From Alphaproteobacteria bacterium (lineage in GTDB: Bacteria > Pseudomonadota > Alphaproteobacteria > ATCC43930 > CGMCC-115725): DNA of 17,655 nucleotides. The stretch lies in the NCBI GenBank assembly GCA_028866355.1, contig JAGWIH010000015.1, positions 1 through 17,655 on the forward strand, written 5' to 3'. A program made the position numbers and the translations under genes. This document shows, in pieces, positions 1 to 5,763 of this stretch (positions are counted from its first letter, which is position 1; the number at the start of each line of letters is the position of its first letter). Under the pieces are notes generated by a model. The model ran no database searches. It had not been told where the DNA came from and saw only the letters and a program-made list of their open reading frames with translations.

Positions 1-926
1 GCGAGGCCGGCGGTCAAGGCGCTGTAGCCGAGCACGCGCTGGAGATAAAGGCTCAGCACGAACACGACGCCGTAATAGGTGAGGTTCGCGAGGATGCCGA
101 AGCCGACCGCCGGCGCGAAACTCGGCAGGCAAAGAAAATGCAGCGGTACCATGGGCGCGCGGCTGCGCGCCTCGCAGCGCACGAACGCCGCACCGGCCGC
201 AAGCGCCACGACGAACGCGCCGATGACGACGGGATGCAGCACACCCAACGGGCGCAATTCGATGACGCCGCCGATCAGCCCGGCCAATGCCATGACCGCG
301 AGCATTTGACCGGCAAGATCCAAATGCGCGGCGCGCGGCGCGCGCTCGGTCTCGTCAACGTACAACGTCAGCAAAAGGCCGGCGGCGCAAATCGGCAGGT
401 TGACGAGGAAGATCGTCCGCCAACTGGCGACCGCGATGAGCAAGCCGCCGATCAGCGGACCGGCGGCGATGGTGACGCCGCCTGCGGCGGTCCACAAGCC
501 GACGGCGCGTGCGCGCAACCGCCCATCGTGATGGCAAGCGTGATTGAGCAACGCCAGCGAGCTCGGCAGCATCGCCGCCGCGCCGACGCCTTGCAGTGCG
601 CGCATGGCGATCAGCGCGCCTGCGTTCGGCGCGGCACCGCAGCCGAGCGACGCCAGCGCAAACACGCCGAGACCGATGCGGAATAGACGGCGCGCCCCAA
701 AGCGGTCGCCGAGCAGACCACCGGTCAGCAACAACACGGCGAAGACAAGCGCATAGGCATCGACCACCCATTGCAGCGCATCGACCGGTGCGCCGAGTGT
801 GGCGCCGATGCGCGGCAGCGCGACGTTGACGATGGTGACGTCGAGCTGGATCAAAGCGAAGCCGAGGCTGGCGGCGGCAAGGGCAACGCCAACGGGCCGG
901 AGCGCGAGCGGTTTGTCGGTTGTCAT
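1..926 (-). CDS. DHA2-family MFS multidrug efflux transporter (EmrB/QacA type), 3' end outside window
   Basis: This is an inner-membrane proton-coupled drug exporter. The first 308 residues are visible, from the ATG at 926 leftward; the C-terminal part lies beyond position 1. Visible motifs are LDVTIVNVALPRI (residues 28-40, the first-helix motif typical of DHA2 exporters), the MFS motif A GGLLGDRFGARR (69-80), and a motif-C-like antiporter helix ending GPLIGG (156-161). Successive 20-residue hydrophobic segments run through the chain, consistent with a 12 to 14-helix carrier. A loop rich in charge and histidine (about 189-203) separates helix sets. The gene is divergent from an ArsR-type regulator with 106 bp between starts, so repression and induction by that regulator is likely. 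The family call is firm; the substrate cannot be read from the sequence. Confidence 0.9.
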   Translation of the reverse strand, partial: MTTDKPLALRPVGVALAAASLGFALIQLDVTIVNVALPRIGATLGAPVDALQWVVDAYALVFAVLLLTGGLLGDRFGARRLFRIGLGVFALASLGCGAAPNAGALIAMRALQGVGAAAMLPSSLALLNHACHHDGRLRARAVGLWTAAGGVTIAAGPLIGGLLIAVASWRTIFLVNLPICAAGLLLTLYVDETERAPRAAHLDLAGQMLAVMALAGLIGGVIELRPLGVLHPVVIGAFVVALAAGAAFVRCEARSRAPMVPLHFLCLPSFAPAVGFGILANLTYYGVVFVLSLYLQRVLGYSALTAGL

Positions 927-957
927 GCGTGGACGATAGGTGAGCGCTCGACGCGAA

Positions 958-979
958 CGTTTCATCCGCGGGTGAAACG
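958..979. promoter_or_regulatory. Candidate operator between ArsR regulator and MFS exporter
   Basis: A 22-bp inverted repeat with arms CGTTTCA...TGAAACG and a CCGCGG centre has only one mismatched pair. The core TTCA-N8-TGAA (961-976) has the form of known ArsR/SmtB-family operators (TTCA-N7/8-TGAA). A possible -10 hexamer TATACT (996-1001) for the regulator lies just downstream. The palindrome would therefore cover the -35 zone of the plus-strand promoter and could also block the divergent minus-strand one. Symmetry and position are seen directly; binding by the adjacent regulator is inferred. Confidence 0.6.
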
Positions 980-1032
980 AACGCCGCCGGACCTATATAC
1001 TGTGGCAACACCGCCATCCGACGGAGCCGCCT

Positions 1033-1770
1033 ATGGACGCCAACGTCGCCGTGCCTGCCGCGCTGATCGCCGATCCGGCGCGCGCCGCCATCCTGATGGC
1101 GCTGCTCGACGGCCGCGCCCAGCCGGCGTCCGCGCTCGCCTATGCCGCCGGCATCTCGGCGCAGTCGGCCAGCAACCATCTCGGCAAGCTGGTCGCCGGC
1201 GGATTGCTGAAGCTCCGCACCGCCGGACGGCATCGTTATTATTGTCTCGCCAACGCCGAGATCGCGCATGTGCTCGAAGGGCTGTCCGGCCTCGCGCCGG
1301 CGGTGAAGAGCCTGGAAACGCCGCGCTCGCCACTGGCGCGGCAGTTGCGCGTGGCGCGCACGTGTTACGACCACCTCGCGGGTCGTCTCGGCGTCGCACT
1401 CGCCGAGGCGTTGGTGCGGGAACGTTGGTTGGCCGAAACCGCCGGCGACGACGCGCGCTTTACCCTGACGGACCCAGGCCGCGCGCGCTTCGCCGCCTTC
1501 GGCGTCTCGCTCGACGACCTCAAACCCGACCGGCGCGGCCTGGCGCGCAAATGTCTCGACTGGACCGAGCGGCGCAACCATCTCGCCGGACCCGTAGGCG
1601 TGCGCCTTTTGGCGCGGCTGACGGCGCTGGGCTGGGTCGAGCGCGGCATTGGCCCGCGGGGGCGTGGCGTCACGGTGACCCCGGCCGGTTTGACCGGCCT
1701 GCGCGACCAATTCGGGCTGGCGGTCGACCAACTCTTCGCGCCCGAGACCGCCGCCTTAAGCGCCGCTTAA
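1033..1770 (+). CDS. ArsR-family winged-helix transcriptional regulator with C-terminal extension
   Basis: This is a DNA-binding repressor of 245 residues, about twice the length of minimal ArsR/SmtB proteins. The N-terminal winged helix has an HTH at about residues 32-59 with recognition helix SAQSASNHLGKLVAGGLL, followed by the wing GRHRYYCL (65-72). The metal-binding CVC signature of classical ArsR/SmtB proteins is absent, so a small-molecule ligand is more likely than a metal. The C-terminal part contains the paired elements CYDHLAGRLGV and CLDWTERRNHLAG, which I recognise from a subgroup of long ArsR-like regulators. A second wing-like segment follows. Its partner is almost certainly the divergent MFS exporter. 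The start was chosen at ATG 1033, where similarity begins; no strong Shine-Dalgarno is visible. The ligand is unknown. Confidence 0.88.
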   Translation: MDANVAVPAALIADPARAAILMALLDGRAQPASALAYAAGISAQSASNHLGKLVAGGLLKLRTAGRHRYYCLANAEIAHVLEGLSGLAPAVKSLETPRSPLARQLRVARTCYDHLAGRLGVALAEALVRERWLAETAGDDARFTLTDPGRARFAAFGVSLDDLKPDRRGLARKCLDWTERRNHLAGPVGVRLLARLTALGWVERGIGPRGRGVTVTPAGLTGLRDQFGLAVDQLFAPETAALSAA

Positions 1771-1773
1771 GGC
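1753..1773 (+). terminator. Stem-loop across the regulator's stop codon
   Basis: A perfect 9-bp inverted repeat, GCCTTAAGC (1753-1761) / GCTTAAGGC (1765-1773), has a 3-nt loop and includes the TAA stop (1768-1770). There is no T-run directly downstream, so it is not a canonical intrinsic terminator. A second, longer-range pair, AACCCGG (1789-1795) / CCGGGTT (1817-1823), ends in a short T-run and could instead terminate transcription. It may serve as an mRNA 3' end or stabilising hairpin. Confidence 0.35.
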
Positions 1774-1803
1774 CAAATCCGTAAAACCAACCCGGCGGCT
1801 TGC

Positions 1804-1832
1804 TTGCAATGCCCGTCCGGGTTTTGCATATT
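1804..1832 (+). promoter_or_regulatory. Putative sigma-70 promoter of tRNA-Gly
   Basis: TTGCAA (1804-1809) and CATATT (1827-1832) are separated by 17 bp and each match the consensus at 4 of 6 positions. The predicted transcription start near 1840 would leave a leader of about 8 nt before the tRNA at 1848, which suits a tRNA gene. The prediction rests on spacing and position only. Confidence 0.4.
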
Positions 1833-1847
1833 CGCCGCCTTCGGAGC

Positions 1848-1922
1848 GCGGGCGTAGCTCAGGGGTAGAGCACAACCTTGCCAAGGTTGGGGTCGAGGGT
1901 TCGAATCCCTTCGCCCGCTCCA
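1848..1922 (+). tRNA. tRNA-Gly(GCC)
   Basis: The full cloverleaf can be drawn. The acceptor stem GCGGGCG (1848-1854) pairs with CGCCCGC (1912-1918). The D arm is GCTC...GAGC. The anticodon stem is CAACC/GGTTG with loop TTGCCAA and anticodon GCC at 1880-1882. The T arm carries the canonical GGTTCGAATCC. The 3' CCA is encoded (1920-1922). It reads glycine GGC and GGT codons, the dominant glycine codons in this GC-rich DNA. No integrase gene or duplicated 3' end is seen nearby, so the tRNA does not appear to be an occupied integration site here. Confidence 0.97.
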
Positions 1923-1965
1923 TTTTCTTACAGATTGCGGCGACGACCGCCGGCCAGCCGCCGCT

Positions 1966-3840
1966 ATGCTTTGCATCGATAACGTCACCGTCCGCATCGC
2001 CGGCCGCGAGATTCTGGCCGGCGCCAGCGCCAACGTGCCGGCCGGCCGCCGCATCGGCCTCGTCGGCCGCAACGGCGCCGGCAAATCGACGCTGCTGAAG
2101 GTGATCCTCGGCGAGATGGGGACCGACGGCGGCGACGTATCGTGGCCGCGCGACTGGAAAATCGGCGCGGTCGCCCAAGAAGCGCCGGGCGGCGACGCCA
2201 GCCTGCTCGATACCGTGCTCGCGGCCGACGGTGAGCGCGCGGCGCTGGTCGCGGCGGCGGAAACCGAAACCGACGGCCACCGGATCGCCGAGATCCATGC
2301 CCGGCTCGACGCCATCGACGCCTATGCCGCGCCGGCGCGCGCCGCCAGCATTCTGTCGGGTCTGGGATTTTCCGCGACGGAGCAAGCGCGGCCGTGCGCC
2401 GAATTCTCCGGCGGCTGGCGCATGCGCGTCGCCTTGGCGGCAATTCTATTCGCAGCGCCCGATCTGCTGCTGCTCGACGAGCCGACCAACTACCTCGACC
2501 TCGAAGGTCTGCTCTGGCTCGAAGATTTTCTGCGCCGCTATCGCGGCACGGTGCTGATCGTCAGCCACGACCGTGACCTGCTCAACACGGCGGTCGATTT
2601 CATCCTGCATCTCGAGCACGGCAAGCTCGCGCTTTATACCGGCGGCTACGACACCTTCGTCGAGACGCGCGCGGCGCACCGCGCGCACCAGGCCGCCTTC
2701 GCCAAGAAACAGGAAGCCGCGCGCAAGCACATGCAGCAATTCGTCGACCGCTTCCGCGCCAAAGCGTCGAAAGCGCGGCAGGCGCAAAGCCGACTCAAGA
2801 TGCTGTCGCGCATGCAAGTCGTGGCGGTGCCGGTCGACGAGCATGTCGCGCCGATCCGCCTGCCGGAACCGCTGCCGGCGAGCCCGCCGCTGGTCACGAT
2901 GGATCGCGCGTCGGTCGGTTACGAGCCGGGCAAACCGGTGCTGGCGCATTTGTCGCTGCGCTTCGATCCCGACGACCGCATCGCGCTCCTCGGCAAGAAC
3001 GGCAACGGCAAATCGACCTTCGCCAAGCTGCTTGCCGGCAAGCTGGCGCCGATGAGCGGCACGCTGACGCGCGCGCGCAAGCTGGTGCCGGGGTATTTCG
3101 CGCAGCACCAGCTCGAGGAGCTCGACGGCAACCTGACGCCGCTGGAAACCCTGGCCGAATTGCGGCCCAAGCTGCCGGCACAGGCGCTGCGCACGCAGCT
3201 CGGCGGCTTCGGTTTTTCCGCCGCCAAGGCAACCACCAAAGTGGCGAGCCTTTCGGGCGGCGAGCGCGCACGGCTGATGCTGGCGCTGGCGACCCTCGAC
3301 AAGCCGAACCTCTTGATCCTCGACGAGCCGACCAACCATCTCGATATCGACGCGCGCAACGAATTGCTGACGGCGCTCAACGATTTCGCCGGCGCGGTGA
3401 TCCTGGTGAGCCACGATCGGCGGCTGCTCGAGGCGACGGCCGACCGTCTGATGCTGGTCGCCGACGGCCGTGTGGCGCCGTTCGACGGCGATCTCGACGA
3501 TTACCGCCGCTTCCTGCTGTCGCCGGGCAACACCGCGACGCGAACGATCCAAGCCGAAACGTCCGCGCCGGCGCCGCGGCGCGAAGGCGACAGCGACAAG
3601 CGCCGGCGTCTCAAACCGCTGAAGCAGCGCGCCGACGCCGCCGAACGCGAAGTCGGCACGCTCACGGCGCGGCTCGGCGAACTCGACGCGCAGCTTGCCG
3701 CGCCGGACCTGTTCGCGCGCGATCCGGCGACCGCCGCTTCCTTGGCAAAGACACGTGCCGAAGCCGCGCGGATGCTGGCGGCCGCCGAGGCCCGTTGGCT
3801 CGAAGCGCAGAACGAATACGACAGCGCCGCCGCGGAATAA
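1966..3840 (+). CDS. ABC-F family ATP-binding protein (Uup/YheS-like)
   Basis: This is a cytoplasmic, soluble tandem-ATPase ABC protein of 624 residues with no membrane segment. ABC-F proteins act on the ribosome as translation factors or resistance proteins. Domain 1 has Walker A GRNGAGKS (about 34-41), signature SGGWRMR (148-154), Walker B LLLLDEPTNYLD (167-178) and switch His in SHDRD. The inter-domain linker (about 230-285) is strongly basic and alpha-helical with many K, R and Q, as expected for the ribosome-contacting P-site tRNA interaction motif. Domain 2 has Walker A GKNGNGKS (343-350), signature LSGGERAR (429-436) and Walker B LLILDEPTNHLD (449-460). A C-terminal charged coiled coil (about 545-624) follows a Pro/Ala hinge, as in Uup-type members. 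It starts 44 bp after the tRNA with no evident Shine-Dalgarno. Housekeeping is more likely than antibiotic resistance, but the subfamily is not certain. Confidence 0.93.
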   Translation: MLCIDNVTVRIAGREILAGASANVPAGRRIGLVGRNGAGKSTLLKVILGEMGTDGGDVSWPRDWKIGAVAQEAPGGDASLLDTVLAADGERAALVAAAETETDGHRIAEIHARLDAIDAYAAPARAASILSGLGFSATEQARPCAEFSGGWRMRVALAAILFAAPDLLLLDEPTNYLDLEGLLWLEDFLRRYRGTVLIVSHDRDLLNTAVDFILHLEHGKLALYTGGYDTFVETRAAHRAHQAAFAKKQEAARKHMQQFVDRFRAKASKARQAQSRLKMLSRMQVVAVPVDEHVAPIRLPEPLPASPPLVTMDRASVGYEPGKPVLAHLSLRFDPDDRIALLGKNGNGKSTFAKLLAGKLAPMSGTLTRARKLVPGYFAQHQLEELDGNLTPLETLAELRPKLPAQALRTQLGGFGFSAAKATTKVASLSGGERARLMLALATLDKPNLLILDEPTNHLDIDARNELLTALNDFAGAVILVSHDRRLLEATADRLMLVADGRVAPFDGDLDDYRRFLLSPGNTATRTIQAETSAPAPRREGDSDKRRRLKPLKQRADAAEREVGTLTARLGELDAQLAAPDLFARDPATAASLAKTRAEAARMLAAAEARWLEAQNEYDSAAAE

Positions 3841-3861
3841 ATCCGCCGAACGTTCCCGTAG

Positions 3862-3898
3862 CATGTCCGACGTGACATGATGCGCCGGTCGTAACCGG
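3862..3898 (+). other. Two small stem-loops and a five-codon mini-ORF in the LOG leader
   Basis: Two perfect inverted repeats stand in the 72-bp gap: CATGTC (3862-3867) / GACATG (3874-3879) and CCGGT (3885-3889) / ACCGG (3894-3898). The right arm of the second overlaps the start of the Shine-Dalgarno GGAGGAG (3897-3903) of the next gene. A tiny frame ATG TCC GAC GTG ACA TGA (3863-3880, MSDVT) lies inside the first hairpin and resembles the true start of the downstream gene (MSDAT). Whether either structure forms or the mini-ORF is translated is unknown. Confidence 0.3.
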
Positions 3899-3912
3899 AG
3901 GAGACTTTTGCT

Positions 3913-4746
3913 ATGTCGGACGCCACGCCGCCGAGCACCGCGCAAGAACGATCGCCGAGCTACATCCTGCCGGTGCTCGACACCGAATTCCTGTCGAAGC
4001 GCGACGAGCTGCGCGACCTGCGTTTCGCCATCGAATACGCCAAGGTCGAGTTCCTGCTGCGCGACTGGGGCGTACGTTCGACTGTTGTCGTCTTCGGCAG
4101 CGCCCGCACGCCGTCGCCCGAACAGGCGCCGGCGCTGCGCCAGGCGGCAAAAACCGATGCCGAGCGCGCCCGCATCGATGCGCGCGTCGCCCGCTATCAA
4201 GCGGCGCGCGAATTCGGCCGCATCGTGTCCGAGCGCGGCGGCGCTTTCGCGCCGCATCACCGGTGGCGCGACAACGTTGTCGCCACCGGCGGCGGGCCGG
4301 GGATCATGGAAGCCGCGAACCGCGGCGCGCGCGAAGCCGGCGCCGCGACCATCGGCTTCAACATCGCGCTGCCGCATGAGCAGCATCCCAACCCCTACAC
4401 CACGCCCGAGCTAACCTTCCAATTCCACTATTTCGGCATGCGCAAAATGCACCTGGCGATGCGCGCCAATGCGCTGGTTGCGTTTCCCGGCGGCTTCGGC
4501 ACCTTCGACGAGTTGTTCGAGATACTGACGCTGGTGCAGACCAAGAAGGCACCCGCGGTGCCGATCGTGCTGTTCGACGGCGATTATTGGAAACGAGTTA
4601 TTAACTTTGAGGCGCTGGCGGAAGCCGAAACCATCAGCCGCGAAGATCTTGCGTTGTTCGAGTTCGCCAATACCGCGGAAGAAGCCTGGGCCGTCCTGGC
4701 GAAGCGCGGCCTTACCGCGCACGTGCCGCCGTCGCCCGAAGGTTAA
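3913..4746 (+). CDS. LOG-family (TIGR00730) Rossmann-fold protein
   Basis: This is a 277-residue cytosolic protein of the LOG family, historically mislabelled lysine decarboxylase. Characterised members hydrolyse nucleoside 5'-monophosphates (cytokinin ribotides or other NMPs) to base and ribose 5-phosphate. The diagnostic motifs are GGGPGIMEAANRGA (126-139) and PGGFGTFDELFE (192-203), together the phosphoribosyl-binding and catalytic signature. FHYFGMRKM (171-179) lies between them. The N-terminal 55 residues and the insert around 70-95 make it longer than the roughly 190-residue plant-type LOG enzymes. It has a strong Shine-Dalgarno GGAGGAG (3897-3903) nine bases before the ATG, one of the best in the window. 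It is co-directional with the ABC-F gene upstream and the M23 gene downstream; no functional link is evident. The substrate is not deducible. Confidence 0.9.
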   Translation: MSDATPPSTAQERSPSYILPVLDTEFLSKRDELRDLRFAIEYAKVEFLLRDWGVRSTVVVFGSARTPSPEQAPALRQAAKTDAERARIDARVARYQAAREFGRIVSERGGAFAPHHRWRDNVVATGGGPGIMEAANRGAREAGAATIGFNIALPHEQHPNPYTTPELTFQFHYFGMRKMHLAMRANALVAFPGGFGTFDELFEILTLVQTKKAPAVPIVLFDGDYWKRVINFEALAEAETISREDLALFEFANTAEEAWAVLAKRGLTAHVPPSPEG

Positions 4747-4781
4747 GCCCGCTTTAACAGCACGGCCTTATCCTCATCCCT

Positions 4782-4798
4782 GGACCCGTCTCGGGTCC
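4782..4798. repeat. Intergenic palindrome (stem-loop) between LOG and M23 genes
   Basis: A perfect 7-bp stem GGACCCG (4782-4788) / CGGGTCC (4792-4798) has a 3-nt loop in the 71-bp gap. It has no T-run, so it is a poor intrinsic terminator. Its look (CCTGGACCCG...CGGGTCC) recalls the dispersed intergenic palindromes common in alphaproteobacterial genomes. It lies 19 bp before the GTG start of the next gene and would be in that gene's leader if co-transcribed. Confidence 0.4.
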
Positions 4799-4817
4799 GC
4801 GGGGAACTAAGGCTAAC

Positions 4818-5708
4818 GTGCAATCGCTGGCTGCAGCGTTTCGCGGAATCGGCCGTCCGATTTCGCTCTGTATCGTGCTGGTCGCCGGTCTGCATCTGGC
4901 GGTTGGCACGCTGGCGTTGCGCGCACTGGTGCATCCGGCCGCGCCAAAGGTTGCCGCAGCGGTAGCGGCCAAGCCCACGACTACAGCCAAGCCGTCGCCG
5001 GCCGTCGCGCAAGTCGCGCCGCCGCCCGTGCCGGTGGACGCCGAACCGCTTCGCTTCCATGCCACGCTGCTCGATCCGATGTTGCTGGCGCGCGAGAACG
5101 CGGGCCTGGCGCAGCTGCGCGCCGCCGGCATCAATCTCGAAACCCTCCTCCATCACGCGGCGCCGGTCCATCGCGCGGCCGACGAAGGCGGTCCTTTTAT
5201 CCCGGCCGGCGAGATCCGCGACGCCGCGTTCGACCCCTCGCGCCTGGCGCGGCTCGAACGCCTGATTGCGCGCATGCCGTTCGCTTCGCCCCTGATCCGC
5301 TTCGAGGTCTCGAGCTCGTTCGGCATCCGCCGCGACCCGTTCAACGGCGAACGCTCCTTCCATCCGGGCATCGATCTCGACGCAGAAATCGGCACCGCAG
5401 TCCACGCCACGGCGCCCGGCACGGTCGACTTCGCAGGCTGGGATGGCGGCTACGGCCGCATGGTCGAGATCGACCACGGCAACGGCATCCGGACGCGCTA
5501 CGCCCATCTGTCGCGGATCCTGGTCCGCATCGGCGATCGCGTCGACGAGCATCAGCGCATCGGCTTGGTCGGCAGCACCGGCCGCAGCACCGGTCCGCAC
5601 CTGCACTATGAAGTGCGGATCGACGGCCAGCCGCTCAATCCGGCGAAATTTCTGGCGGTCGGCCGGCAATCGCCGCTGATTGCGGTCGACGCCGTCCAGG
5701 CGCAGTAG
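4818..5708 (+). CDS. Membrane-anchored M23-family peptidoglycan endopeptidase
   Basis: This is a 296-residue zinc metallopeptidase of the LytM/M23 family that cleaves peptide cross-links of peptidoglycan in the periplasm. A single N-terminal hydrophobic segment (about 14-38) anchors it in the inner membrane. A Pro/Ala/Lys-rich linker follows (39-75), then a helical stretch (80-155), then the catalytic domain (about 163-280). All zinc ligands and catalytic histidines are present: H182-x3-D186 in HPGIDLD, H230 in YAHL and H261/H263 in HLHYE, so it should be active rather than a degenerate activator. The preceding SSFGIRRDPFNGE is typical of the family. The start is a GTG at 4818 with AAGG (4809-4812) five bases upstream; no better ATG occurs before the conserved region. 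The next gene is convergent. Confidence 0.92.
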   Translation: MQSLAAAFRGIGRPISLCIVLVAGLHLAVGTLALRALVHPAAPKVAAAVAAKPTTTAKPSPAVAQVAPPPVPVDAEPLRFHATLLDPMLLARENAGLAQLRAAGINLETLLHHAAPVHRAADEGGPFIPAGEIRDAAFDPSRLARLERLIARMPFASPLIRFEVSSSFGIRRDPFNGERSFHPGIDLDAEIGTAVHATAPGTVDFAGWDGGYGRMVEIDHGNGIRTRYAHLSRILVRIGDRVDEHQRIGLVGSTGRSTGPHLHYEVRIDGQPLNPAKFLAVGRQSPLIAVDAVQAQ

Positions 5709-5712
5709 CCGG

Positions 5713-5741
5713 AAAAAAAGAGGCCGCCTCGCGGCGGCCTC
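5713..5741 (-). terminator. Rho-independent terminator of the giant PEP-CTERM gene
   Basis: A perfect 9-bp GC-rich stem GAGGCCGCC (5720-5728) / GGCGGCCTC (5733-5741) has loop TCGC. Read on the minus strand it is followed directly by seven T (complement of A 5713-5719), a textbook intrinsic terminator for the gene ending at 5764. On the plus strand the same hairpin lies 11 bp after the M23 stop but lacks a downstream T-run, so it may only partly terminate that transcript. Confidence 0.88.
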
Positions 5742-5763
5742 GTCTAGTCGCCCTTCGAAAAAA

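Noticed and set aside
355..1731. 458-codon minus-strand frame across the regulator and exporter
   Set aside because: Out of frame with the exporter, arginine-rich, crosses the operator; the real minus-strand gene starts at 926.
1848..1922. tRNA-Gly as integration site of a mobile element
   Set aside because: No integrase, no repeated 3' tRNA segment in the window and an ABC-F gene starts 44 bp downstream.
2446..4386. 646-codon minus-strand frame across the ABC-F and LOG genes
   Set aside because: Antisense shadow of two well-supported genes; Arg/Gln/Val-rich composition and no recognisable domain.
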